From a bacterium (lineage in GTDB: Bacteria; Electryoneota; RPQS01): DNA of 64,000 bases. The stretch spans positions 92,731 to 156,730 of the forward strand of contig JADKHW010000053.1 of the NCBI GenBank assembly GCA_016721565.1, given 5' to 3'. The translations under genes were made by a program, and so were the position numbers. Below the pieces are notes generated by a model. That model did no database searches. It was not told where the DNA came from and saw only the letters and a list, made by a program, of their open reading frames with translations. The first letter of the stretch is position 1; each line of letters opens with the position of its first letter. This document shows, piece by piece, positions 33,924-42,834 of the stretch.

Positions 33924-35009
33924 TTAGTAGCGGGGCCCGATACGACCGGACGAGACAACGTTCACGCTGTCGCCCACTTCGACGAGATTGTCAATATTAA
34001 GCGTGACCGCAAACGGGAATGCCGGAACGCCATGATCAACGAACGGTTTGGGTCCGCCGTAGATACCGAGGTCCGACACCGAGTTATCAAGGTCGAGTAT
34101 AGAGGGATAACCGGTATTGGTGCACTGCAATCCGCCTGCGTTAGTATTCAAATGCAGATTGGACGCAGGATAGGTATAGAATGTATTGTCGTAGCTTACG
34201 AACGGATTGTTTGCGCCAAGCGAGATGTTATTCGTGAAGCTTGCCGGGAAGGTGGGTGCGCCGTTACCTGCGGCTGTGTATTCAAACACTGAACCCACAG
34301 GGAGTGTACCGTAGGTCGCAGTGGCGTTCCAATCCCAAAAGATGTTGTTAAGGCCAATGACTTGCGGGACACCAGTGACGTTGAAAGCGCTTACGAAGTT
34401 CAAGAACACTGAATTATAGATTTCAACGGTTCCTCCATTGGGGCCGCTGATAGCATAATAGCCATTTACAGGTGTCGTCATATTGAACACAGAGTTGCGA
34501 AATACTACATTCCCATTTGCAGAGGTCTGCACGTAAACACAGTGATTTGTCGAGGCATTCAAGACGCAGTCGTTAACGAAGGTTTTGCCAGCCGTCAGGT
34601 ATAGCGGGATGAAGCCTGCTTGCGCATTGAACAAACAACGGCGGAATGTCAAGGAATCCACACCGCTAATTGTATTGATATTGTGGGATCCGGATCCGAT
34701 GAAACGAATGCCTTCCATGACTGTTCCGGTCGATGCTGGATTGTAAATCTGAATGTAGCCCTGCCAAGAACAGACATCCCACCCTGCGCCGATAACGTGA
34801 ACTCGCTTGTTGGTCAAGCCAAACGGCTCGACGTAGCTTCCAGGCCCGAGCACAATTGTGTCCCCGGTAACCGCAGCGTTGTAGGCAGTGCTGAAGGTGG
34901 TAAAGGGCGCGGATCCCGGATTAGGGGAAACATAGCGAATGGTTGCCTGCGCCGAGACACTTGCAAGCAAAATCGAACAAATGGTGAGAATTCGAGACAA
35001 TACGGACAT
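33924..35009 (-). CDS. Exported right-handed beta-helix protein
   Basis: A 361-residue protein with signal peptide (MSVLSRILTICSILLASVSA) and the pattern of pectate-lyase-like parallel beta-helices: FTTFSTAYNAAVTGDTIVLG, then coils such as LTFRRCLFNAQAG, VVFRNSVFNMT, VEIYNSVFLNF and GLNNIFWDW. No lyase catalytic residues can be identified. It may bind or process polysaccharide or be structural. It is followed by the repeat protein at 32225-33904. Confidence 0.8.
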   Translation of the reverse strand: MSVLSRILTICSILLASVSAQATIRYVSPNPGSAPFTTFSTAYNAAVTGDTIVLGPGSYVEPFGLTNKRVHVIGAGWDVCSWQGYIQIYNPASTGTVMEGIRFIGSGSHNINTISGVDSLTFRRCLFNAQAGFIPLYLTAGKTFVNDCVLNASTNHCVYVQTSANGNVVFRNSVFNMTTPVNGYYAISGPNGGTVEIYNSVFLNFVSAFNVTGVPQVIGLNNIFWDWNATATYGTLPVGSVFEYTAAGNGAPTFPASFTNNISLGANNPFVSYDNTFYTYPASNLHLNTNAGGLQCTNTGYPSILDLDNSVSDLGIYGGPKPFVDHGVPAFPFAVTLNIDNLVEVGDSVNVVSSGRIGPRY

Positions 35010-35154
35010 CGTGCGTACCTTTGGTTTGTTTCGCAGAAACTCTGGATATAAAAATCAGATTTAAAGATAAGCATGATGTTATGGGAAATCAACTACACAG
35101 AGGGTCATTGATGCTCTTAATAGGTGTAATTGTGCACATATTGGCGAATAAATG

Positions 35155-35184
35155 GAAAACCCTCGGGGAAACCGAGGGTTTTCG
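35155..35184 (-). terminator. Intrinsic terminator
   Basis: GAAAACCCTCGG-GGAAA-CCGAGGGTTTTC downstream of the chemoreceptor gene. Confidence 0.85.
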
Positions 35185-35222
35185 TCGCCAATATCTTGGC
35201 GAAAGGTGCGTTTGAAAAGTAG

Positions 35223-37202
35223 TTAGTGCCTATCGCTACTGCCGTCCACCAACACTTGTAACTGAACGGCGATCGCGTGCATGGATTCGGCTTGACCATT
35301 CAGCTCTTCAGATGCTGCGGCAGATTCTTCCGCACTGGCAGCATTGCTCTGGGTCAGTTCTCCAATTTCTCTTACGGCCTTGCTCACTACTTCGATTCCC
35401 GAAGCCTGTGTTTGTGACGCGGCAGAGATCTCATTAACGAGCATCGTGACCTCTTCCGTGGCCGCAGAAACGCTGGTCAAGCTTTCCCGCAATTTGTTGA
35501 CTTTGTCCGCACCGGATTTAACTTGCGTAACGGTTTCTTCAATCAGAGAACTGGTATCTTTAGCCGCAGTAGCTGCGCGCAATGCAAGGTTGCGAACCTC
35601 TTCTGCAACGACAGCGAAGCCTTTACCTGCTTCACCTGCACGGGCGGCTTCCACAGCAGCGTTTAACGCAAGCAAGTTAGTCTGGAAGGCGATTTCGTCA
35701 ATTGTCTTAATGATCTTCGAAGTCTTCTCGGCGCTGTGCTTGATGCTGGTCATCTCGTGATCGACAATAACGGCATCCTGTGCGACCGCTTGAATGCTTG
35801 CGCCGGAATCCGACATCAGCTTCGCGGCGGACGAAGCATCATCCGCGTTACGATGAATCGTTTCAGTCATCTGATCCATTGTCGAACGAGTTTGATCAAG
35901 CGACGAAGCCTGTTCACTCGCGCTTTGCGCCAGCATTTGGCTCGTGGAAGATACCTGTGATGAAGCCTGCGCAACCTGATCCGCGCCCTCACTGACAGCA
36001 GCGACGATGCGATGCAAAGCCGCGCCGATGCGTCCGGCATTCAAGATGGAGAACAGAACCATCAAAGATCCAATGATGAGACCCCAGATAAGCGCCCACC
36101 ACTGCATAGTTGTAATGGAAGCAATCGCCTGATCGCGTGTTTCGTAAGAGTCGTCTTTGTACATGGAGACGCCGATCACCCAATCCCACGGTGCAAAATA
36201 AGCGATTGCGGCAACCTTATCTCTGGAAACTGTATCATCTTTGTTCTTCCACGGATACTCTTCATAGTCAATACCGTCGGAGTTTAACGCAACGCCCTTA
36301 TTGACAATCGATTGAATAAACGCCCGGCCGCCGGAATCTTTCGCCTCCCAAATGCACTCGCCATCGCGCTTACCGTCTTTGGATAGGACGTAAGTCCCTT
36401 TCTTATCACCGGTACCGGACAAAATAAAGACATATCCAGATTTGCCGACTTTGACCTCGCTGATCGCTTGACGAAGCGACGGCACAGCTTCTTGCTTGAC
36501 GCCATAAAACAGCATACCGATGATGTCGCCACTATTATCTTTGATGGGAGTATAGGCGGTTTCGTACCACGCGTCAACGACGAACGCTCTGCCGTTGTAA
36601 CGTTGACCCTTCATAATGGAGCTGACGACAGGATTGGGTTGGCCGTTGGGATTTGTTGCGGGGATGTAAGTTCCGATGGCGCGATTTCCGTCTTTGCCAA
36701 CAACGCTGGTTGCGACGCGGATCATGTCACCGGCAGTATTCATACGCTGGAAGATCGTGCAGCAACCGGTGCCGGTTTGCGAAGATGCATCGACGATGGG
36801 AACTACTTCTTTCGTATCCTTATACATGCCGAACCACTGTCCGCCGACAAGGAGTTTAGGCAGAGAAACAGACTTGGTCTCTTGCGAAAACTGATTGACA
36901 GCATTCCACGTCACATTTTCAGACGCCTCACGGATGCTTCCTGCCTTATCCAAAAGCGTTTGCGCTCCCATCAATCCACTTTCAACTTGCTGTTGAATGA
37001 GATCGTGAGCAACTTCACACAAGTGTGCGACGTCCGTTGCAATCTGACCAAGCTGGTTTCGGCTTAGCGTGTCAAGCTCGGCAGATATCGTCGCTGCCGC
37101 CTTCTCTTTTTGAACGGTAACAACAGTCAGGATTGCCACCAACGGCAATAGAGATGATGTTACCGCAAGCAAAGCGATTTTCTTTTTCAGACTAATTTTC
37201 AT
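35223..37202 (-). CDS. Methyl-accepting chemotaxis protein with Cache sensor
   Basis: The 659-residue protein has an N-terminal membrane segment (about 8-28), a large periplasmic Cache3-Cache2-type sensor (about 30-360; the segments DASSQTGTGCCTIFQRMN, YVFILSGTGDKKGTYV and WDWVIGVSMYKDDSYE are typical), a second membrane segment (about 362-385) and a cytoplasmic signalling coiled coil. The conserved tip reads EIAFQTNLLALNAAVEAARA, then GFAVVAEEVRNLA. No clear HAMP domain follows the second membrane segment. It relays a small-molecule signal to CheA/CheW; no chemotaxis genes are in the window. The last residues contain no CheR-tethering motif. Confidence 0.93.
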   Translation of the reverse strand: MKISLKKKIALLAVTSSLLPLVAILTVVTVQKEKAAATISAELDTLSRNQLGQIATDVAHLCEVAHDLIQQQVESGLMGAQTLLDKAGSIREASENVTWNAVNQFSQETKSVSLPKLLVGGQWFGMYKDTKEVVPIVDASSQTGTGCCTIFQRMNTAGDMIRVATSVVGKDGNRAIGTYIPATNPNGQPNPVVSSIMKGQRYNGRAFVVDAWYETAYTPIKDNSGDIIGMLFYGVKQEAVPSLRQAISEVKVGKSGYVFILSGTGDKKGTYVLSKDGKRDGECIWEAKDSGGRAFIQSIVNKGVALNSDGIDYEEYPWKNKDDTVSRDKVAAIAYFAPWDWVIGVSMYKDDSYETRDQAIASITTMQWWALIWGLIIGSLMVLFSILNAGRIGAALHRIVAAVSEGADQVAQASSQVSSTSQMLAQSASEQASSLDQTRSTMDQMTETIHRNADDASSAAKLMSDSGASIQAVAQDAVIVDHEMTSIKHSAEKTSKIIKTIDEIAFQTNLLALNAAVEAARAGEAGKGFAVVAEEVRNLALRAATAAKDTSSLIEETVTQVKSGADKVNKLRESLTSVSAATEEVTMLVNEISAASQTQASGIEVVSKAVREIGELTQSNAASAEESAAASEELNGQAESMHAIAVQLQVLVDGSSDRH

Positions 37203-37533
37203 TTTATAGTCCCCGGATCATGAAAATATTCAACCCACAACTAATGGTCGCAAAAAGTGATGAGTACGTGCTATAATTGACTTAGGCAAATGGTAAGCCG
37301 TTTTTCTCACAATTCTAATAGACCCATGTAGTTACACCGTTTCTTTAAGGTTTATATTCACAAAACTCGTCAATACTCGAATATAACTCAATAAAAGCCG
37401 CCAAAAGAGGCAATTTACTTACCCATACTTCGGTAGCAAAGTTTGTACGTTGTGTTACCATTGTTGCTCAAAACAGACCGTAATGTGTCTGAAAGTCACA
37501 GAAAGATCGTATCCGCAAGTCTATCCCCAAAAA

Positions 37534-37562
37534 CAACAAACCCTCGATTTCTCGAGGGTTTG
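37534..37562 (-). terminator. Orphan terminator hairpin
   Basis: AACAAACCCTCGA-TTTC-TCGAGGGTTTGT; on the minus strand it is followed by TTGTTTTTGG. No annotated gene ends here. Confidence 0.7.
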
Positions 37563-37927
37563 TGTCGCCATCCGCCGGGGCATGCGATTCCAAAATCCGT
37601 AGCTATAAAATCATTCTATCAAACTTACCGACTTCTCTCTCCAATTATTCGTCCTGCTCTGCGCCTGCACGGCTGAATGTTTTCAACATGGTCGTAATAT
37701 CGCAACCCTAAAATCTGGAGTCAAGAGTTGAACACCCCAAAAACTAAAAATGTTAGAGAAATGACCCTCCTGTAAAAGTCTTGAAATTCAGCAGATGAAC
37801 CCAGAAGAAACAATACTTGCACACTTTTAACGCCTCTCGCGGGATTGCAACTTTACGGTGAAGCACTCCTAACTTAAGCATAAACAGGGGTGTAAATTGA
37901 AGCACAAGAAAATCTCGGTGCCCCCCC

Positions 37928-37956
37928 TTGCAACTCTGCCACAAACGGCTTAGAAT
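37928..37956 (+). promoter_or_regulatory. Sigma70-like promoter for the M3 peptidase gene
   Basis: TTGCAA (37928-37933) and TAGAAT (37951-37956) with a 17-base spacer, about 65 bases before the ATG at 38023. Confidence 0.45.
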
Positions 37957-38022
37957 GCAGTCTTTATAAGAGTGATGAAGTCTGAATATTCTAACACATT
38001 TCCCGCAAGGAGAAGGTAGCGC

Positions 38023-39969
38023 ATGAACCGTTGGACCGTACGGATTACCGGGGCAATGATCGCTTTGATGGCATGGGCATGGGTCGCTCAGGCCGAGGAA
38101 TTGGAGCGTTCGCAGGTTGAGACCAAGTACAAGTGGGACTTGACGGCGATGTATCCGAACAATGAAGCATGGGACGCTGATTACAAGTGGATTGAGAACA
38201 AGATTCCGGAGCTTGTGGCCTTCCAAGGGAAGATCGGTAAATCAGGTAAGGACCTGAAAGCATATTTGGATCTCGTCGTCGAAGTTGGCGGCCACAATGA
38301 GAATTTGTACACCTACGCGAACATGTCCCAGCATCTCGATACGCGCGACCAAGTTTATATTGGTTTGCGTGATCGTGCCGATGTGATTGGGTCAAAGCTA
38401 TCGTCATCTTTGTCATGGTTTTCGACCGAACTGACGGCCATTCCGCAGACGACTCTGGACAAGTGGTACAAGGACGTCAAGGGTTTGGATTTGTACAAGC
38501 AGTACATCGCCAACGAAATGCGCCAGAAGAAGTACGTGCTCTCTTCAGATGAAGAGAAGATCCTGTCCATGTCCAATGAGATCGTGACGCAGTCGGAATC
38601 CGCCGCCGAAGCGTTGCGCAACAGTGATATCCAGTTCCCCGAAATCAAGGGACCGGACGGCAAGATGGTCCGTTTGACGGAAGGCACGTACCGCGCGCTA
38701 CTCGAAACGACGAACCCGAAAGTCCGCCGTGAAGCCGCGATTGCGCTGCATGACGAATATGCGAAGTACAAGAATACTTTCGCGAGCTTGATGGGCGCGA
38801 ACGTCGCCGCTGAAGTGTTTCAGGCGCGCGCTCGTGGTTACAATTCAGCTTTGCATATGGCGGTGGACAACGACAACGTTGACACGACCGTCTACTTGAA
38901 TTTGATTACAACGGTCAAGGCAAATCTTGCTCCACTGCACAAGTATTCGAAGCTGCGTCGTGAAGCGCTCGGGTTGGACGAGCTTCACATGTACGACTAC
39001 AGCGCGCCGATCGTGGGCGAAGCCCCGGAATGGAAATACGAAGACGGCGTTGTTGCCATCAAAGAAGCTCTGAAGCCCTTGGGCAAAGAGTATGGCGATG
39101 CTGTCGCGCACGCAATTGACAATCGTTGGATCGATGTCTACGAAACAACGGCCAAGCGCAGTGGTGCATATTCATGGGGCAGCTACAAGAGCCATCCGTA
39201 TATGCTCTTGAACTATCACGGCACGCTCGATGACGTGTTTACGAACGCGCACGAGATGGGCCACACGATGCACACGTATTTCACGTACAAGCATCAGCCG
39301 CAAATCTATGCAGAATATGCAATCTTTGTGGCGGAAGTAGCTTCAACGTTCAATGAAGCATTGTTGATGGATCACCTGCTGGCCACGGAAACGGATCCGC
39401 AGAAGCGTTTGGTCTATATCAATCAGTACATTGACAATATTCAAGGCACGATCATTCGTCAGACTCTGTTTGCCGAATTCGAGCTTGAAATGCACCGGAT
39501 GTACGAGCGTGGCGAACCGTTAACGGCTGAATCGCTTTCTGCTTTGTACAAGAGCATTCTCACTGAGTACTATGCTCCCGAAGTGACGATTGACGATCAG
39601 TATGCCTATACGTGGATGCGCATCCCGCATTTCTACTCGAACTTCTACGTCTATAAGTATGCGACCTCGATGGCTGCGGCTTTGGCGTTGTCTGACCGAG
39701 TTGAAAAGGGCGGAGAGCAAGAACTGAACGATTACCTCGGTTTCTTAGGCGGCGGTTCATCGAAGTATCCGCTTGACCTGCTGAAGGGTGCGGGTGTAGA
39801 TATGTCCACTCCGGCTCCGATTGAAGCGGCAATGAAGAAGTTCGGCGAGCTTGTTGACGAACTCGAAGTGCTGCTTGCTGAGAACTCGAAGAGTGACGGC
39901 AAGAGTGGCGCTAAGGCGAACGACGCTGAAGGCAAGAAGACCAAGAGCAAGAAGAAATCAGATCTGTAA
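38023..39969 (+). CDS. pepF: Exported M3-family oligoendopeptidase (PepF-like)
   Basis: This 648-residue zinc metallopeptidase has the M3 HEXXH motif in DVFTNAHEMGHTMHTYF (His about 410 and 414) and the downstream glutamate region EVASTFNEALLMDHLL, as in oligoendopeptidase F, which cleaves peptides of roughly 7-17 residues. Unlike most PepF enzymes, which are cytoplasmic, it begins with a signal peptide (MNRWTVRITGAMIALMAWAW, cleavage near AQA), so it should act in the periplasm. The C-terminal 25 residues form a Lys/Ser-rich tail (KKTKSKKKSDL). AAGGAGAAGG precedes the start. It has its own promoter and terminator and seems to be monocistronic. Confidence 0.92.
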   Translation: MNRWTVRITGAMIALMAWAWVAQAEELERSQVETKYKWDLTAMYPNNEAWDADYKWIENKIPELVAFQGKIGKSGKDLKAYLDLVVEVGGHNENLYTYANMSQHLDTRDQVYIGLRDRADVIGSKLSSSLSWFSTELTAIPQTTLDKWYKDVKGLDLYKQYIANEMRQKKYVLSSDEEKILSMSNEIVTQSESAAEALRNSDIQFPEIKGPDGKMVRLTEGTYRALLETTNPKVRREAAIALHDEYAKYKNTFASLMGANVAAEVFQARARGYNSALHMAVDNDNVDTTVYLNLITTVKANLAPLHKYSKLRREALGLDELHMYDYSAPIVGEAPEWKYEDGVVAIKEALKPLGKEYGDAVAHAIDNRWIDVYETTAKRSGAYSWGSYKSHPYMLLNYHGTLDDVFTNAHEMGHTMHTYFTYKHQPQIYAEYAIFVAEVASTFNEALLMDHLLATETDPQKRLVYINQYIDNIQGTIIRQTLFAEFELEMHRMYERGEPLTAESLSALYKSILTEYYAPEVTIDDQYAYTWMRIPHFYSNFYVYKYATSMAAALALSDRVEKGGEQELNDYLGFLGGGSSKYPLDLLKGAGVDMSTPAPIEAAMKKFGELVDELEVLLAENSKSDGKSGAKANDAEGKKTKSKKKSDL

Positions 39970-39985
39970 ACAGATTTGTTCGAAA

Positions 39986-40020
39986 GCAAAAGCCCTCGGC
40001 ATCGCGTCGAGGGCTTTTGT
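39986..40020. terminator. Bidirectional terminator
   Basis: CAAAAGCCCTCG...CGAGGGCTTTTG between pepF and the convergent TPR lipoprotein gene. Confidence 0.88.
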
Positions 40021-40039
40021 TATCTTATTAGTAGTTACT

Positions 40040-40552
40040 TTACTTTTCCGGTTCAAGAAATCCGACGACCTCCAAAAAGTCCGTGTCGTGCCACAGCGTT
40101 GTCCAGCAATCTTCGTTGCGTACGGCGCGGGCGTAACTTGAATCAAGGGCGATGACGGTGCGAAGTTGCCGAAGGGCTTGCTCCTTCTTGCCTGCTCGAG
40201 CCAGCATGCAGCCGCAATGCCAGATAGCCTGCCTGTTTGTCGAGTCGTACTTCTCAGCGTTGCGATAGGCGATCTCCGCCTCATCGTCACGCTTTAGATT
40301 GTCAAGCATGAGTGCCCGACCATGCCAGGCCTGAGAGTTTTCAGGGTTGAATTTCAATGATGAATCAAACAGTACAAGGCCGGAATCGTACTTCTCGTAG
40401 GAGTATTGATCCCAGCCGAGTTCTTCAAAATCATCGGATAGAAATAGTGAATCGTCCTTTGATGTGACGGGCGTATGCTGAACGCCCGGCTGTGAGTGAT
40501 CCACTTTGGCGCATGAGCAACAACAGAGTGCGATTGCGATTATCCAAATCAT
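40040..40552 (-). CDS. TPR lipoprotein
   Basis: From ATG 40552 the 170-residue protein has a lipoprotein-type signal (MIWIIAIALCCCSCAK; several Cys could be the lipidated one) and three to four tetratricopeptide repeats (YEKYDSGLVLFDSSLKFNPE, AWHGRALMLDNLKRDDEAEI, AIWHCGCMLARAGKKEQALR). TPR lipoproteins act as scaffolds on the periplasmic side. It starts four bases after the pyrD end and is the last gene of the tamA operon. An upstream in-frame ATG at 40591 lies inside pyrD and gives no signal peptide. Confidence 0.82.
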   Translation of the reverse strand: MIWIIAIALCCCSCAKVDHSQPGVQHTPVTSKDDSLFLSDDFEELGWDQYSYEKYDSGLVLFDSSLKFNPENSQAWHGRALMLDNLKRDDEAEIAYRNAEKYDSTNRQAIWHCGCMLARAGKKEQALRQLRTVIALDSSYARAVRNEDCWTTLWHDTDFLEVVGFLEPEK

Positions 40553-40556
40553 GCAG

Positions 40557-41558
40557 CTACCCCAATAGCTTCTTGACGACGCGCGGCCCACGATAAATGA
40601 ACGAAGTGTAGATTTGTACCAAATTTGCTCCGGCAGATAGCGAGAAACTCACTCGCTCGGGAGAATCGATACCTCCGACAGCTATCACGGTTGCATCTTT
40701 CGGAAGCTCTTGACGAACTATGCTTACACACTCGATCATGCGCGAGAAGATCGGTGAACCGGACAGGCCACCACGATCTAAGGATGAGGCGCGTGAGACT
40801 TGTTACCGACGAATGGAAGTGTTGGCGCAGACCATTCCGGCCATACCCAACTCGCGCACGACTGATGCGGCCGTTACAAGATCTTCATCGGCCAAGTCCG
40901 GCGCAACCTTGAGCAGAAGAGGCTTCATATTTTTAGTGATCTCCATCAATGGCGAGAGCAAAGCACGCAACGAATCGGCTTGCTGAAGCGTGCGCAGTCC
41001 GGGTGTATTGGGCGAAGAGACGTTGACGACAAAGTAGTCACCGAAATCGAACAGCTCGCGGAGCACGGATTGATAATCATCACCTGCGTTTTCGAGCGGC
41101 GTCGTGGCATTCTTTCCGATATTGATACCCACGGGCCGCGTCAACAGTTCCCGCTCGCGCAAAGAAATCAAACGTTTCTTAACTGCAAGCATGCCTTCAC
41201 CGGGAAAGCCCATCGCATTGACGAGCGCGTGGGCCTCGGGAAATCTCCACATGCGCGGCTTGGGGTTGCCGGGTTGAGGGCGGGGGGTAACGGTGCCAAT
41301 CTCGACATAGGAAAAGTTAAGCGCGAATAATGCAGGCAGCACACGCGCGTCCTTGTCGAAGCCAGCAGCCATTCCGAGCGGATGCTCAAATGTCAAACCC
41401 ATCGCGCGAATTTGCGAGGTGGAATCTTTTCCAGCGACACGCGAAATTATTTTACGGCCACGGGCGCTATCTCCGAATATCTCCAACCAACCAAGCACGC
41501 GCTCGTGTGCCTTTTCGGGATCGGCAGAAAACAGCAGGGGTCTGAGTAGTTCGTACAT
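40557..41558 (-). pseudogene. pyrD: Dihydroorotate dehydrogenase (quinone) with an in-frame TAA
   Basis: Class 2 PyrD oxidises dihydroorotate to orotate with quinone at the inner membrane. Visible are MYELLRPLLFSADPEKAH, PLGMAAGFDKDARVLPAL, VNAMGFPGEG, NIGKN, the active-site NVSSPNTPGLR and, near the end, AVGGIDSPE and GANLVQIYTSFIYRGP. The reading frame is interrupted by TAA at 40803-40805, after CANTSIRR. It continues without any shift as QVSRASSLDRGGLSGSPIFS to 40557. A single base substitution (for example TAT or TAC to TAA) explains this. PyrD is normally needed for pyrimidine synthesis, so a sequencing error, a second gene elsewhere, or readthrough should be considered. Confidence 0.88.
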
Positions 41559-41562
41559 GAAA

Positions 41563-42834
41563 TCAAAACCTCAAGCCGGTGGAGAATACAAAGTCAAAAT
41601 CCTCTTCGCGGTTTCGCGACGCGCTGATCTCGAAGATTTGGACGTAAGGAAAGCGAATGTGTAGCGCGGCACCGTAGGCATAAACATCGTTGCGAGTGCC
41701 GTCAAGCTGAGTTTGCGCGCGCTCGAAGAATACCGAACCACCGAGCCAGAACGGAATGTCATCGCCGTAACGCCCAACGAACGGAACATCGTACGTAACC
41801 TCGCGCGTGATTGGAAATCGCAACTCCGCTTCGCCGCCTAAATAAGTTGCCGCCTCTGATTGTACGCTGGAGTAGCCACGGAATTTATCAGAGAATCCAA
41901 AATAGTAGCGCGCCCATGCGGGGGTCGAGGATTGCGCGGTGCCTCCGTATATGCGTGTTGCGAGTGTGAGCGGACGCGTAGATTTTGCAAATGGGAGATA
42001 AGCCGCAAGCACGGCGCGTGAACGCACGAAACCCACGGTCCCAAAGGCGCTCTCTACATCGCCGCGCGCGAAGATACCTTTAGTAGGATACCACTCCAAA
42101 TTGCGGCGGTCAAGGATGATATAAGGCGCAACCCAACCTGTTTCATAGTTTATGCCTGTTGCAGGGAACTCCTTCCCCTCTTTGACGCGATCATATTTGA
42201 GCAGCAGTCCGATGCGTGACGGCGCGCCGCGTTTAGTCGCGATTTCAAAATACGCGCGGTCATTTCTGAGTCTGCGGGCATAGCCGAGCACGGATGCATG
42301 TCGATCAGAAACGCGCATGGAACGCAAACCGAAACTCAATGCGACGGGTTTGCGCGGTGAGAGCCAGCGCGTGCGATACTCGATGCTGAGACCTGAGCGC
42401 GCGCCAAATTCGCCCAATGCGCTAACTACCGCACCGGTACCGCGATGATTGATGTCCGCTACTCCGGCTGTCACGACAACAATGTCCATGATACGGTCCG
42501 GTTCTTTCAGCGCATCACCGAGCGAACCTTCGACTGCATCAGCTCCAAACACCGGAATGAAGCGGAATTGCTCCGATACCTGCACAGTGACGACGCCTTC
42601 ATCGTCATAATCAACACGCACGTTATTGAAAATACCAAGCGAAAGCAAACGCAAGCGCGCGGCTTCAAGGTCTTCGGTTGTAATACTATCTTCAACGTCA
42701 AATCTCAGTTCGCGCTCGATCACCCACGTTTGTGTGATCTGATTACCGACAAGGTCTATTTCGGAAACTTGAAACGGTGCAGAAGCTCCAGCAAAGAGCG
42801 GCGAACATAGCAGCAGGACTAAGATGATCAACAT
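41563..42834 (-). CDS. Short Omp85-family outer-membrane protein with one POTRA
   Basis: A 423-residue protein with signal peptide (MLIILVLLLCSPLFAGASA), one POTRA-like domain (about 22-95: VSEIDLVGNQITQTWVIERE, LRLLSLGIFNNVRVDYDDEG) and a 16-strand-type Omp85 barrel ending FVFSTGLRF. The substrate-conducting loop motif is FRGYSS near residue 320. Usual BamA has five POTRA domains and TamA three; this one has a single domain. It lies directly behind tamB (TAAATG junction), so it may work with the TamA-TamB complex or in lipoprotein or surface-protein export. Confidence 0.85.
   Translation of the reverse strand: MLIILVLLLCSPLFAGASAPFQVSEIDLVGNQITQTWVIERELRFDVEDSITTEDLEAARLRLLSLGIFNNVRVDYDDEGVVTVQVSEQFRFIPVFGADAVEGSLGDALKEPDRIMDIVVVTAGVADINHRGTGAVVSALGEFGARSGLSIEYRTRWLSPRKPVALSFGLRSMRVSDRHASVLGYARRLRNDRAYFEIATKRGAPSRIGLLLKYDRVKEGKEFPATGINYETGWVAPYIILDRRNLEWYPTKGIFARGDVESAFGTVGFVRSRAVLAAYLPFAKSTRPLTLATRIYGGTAQSSTPAWARYYFGFSDKFRGYSSVQSEAATYLGGEAELRFPITREVTYDVPFVGRYGDDIPFWLGGSVFFERAQTQLDGTRNDVYAYGAALHIRFPYVQIFEISASRNREEDFDFVFSTGLRF

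Larger units (their letters stand above)
37203..38022. other. 820-bp intergenic region
   Basis: No protein gene is convincing. It holds an orphan terminator at 37534-37562 and a sigma70-like promoter at 37928-37956. Some AT-rich stretches lie between 37240 and 37440, next to the chemoreceptor start. A small RNA could be encoded here. Confidence 0.5.

Noticed and set aside
37753..38226. 157-codon minus-strand frame
   Set aside because: It overlaps the pepF start region on the opposite strand and shows no domain.
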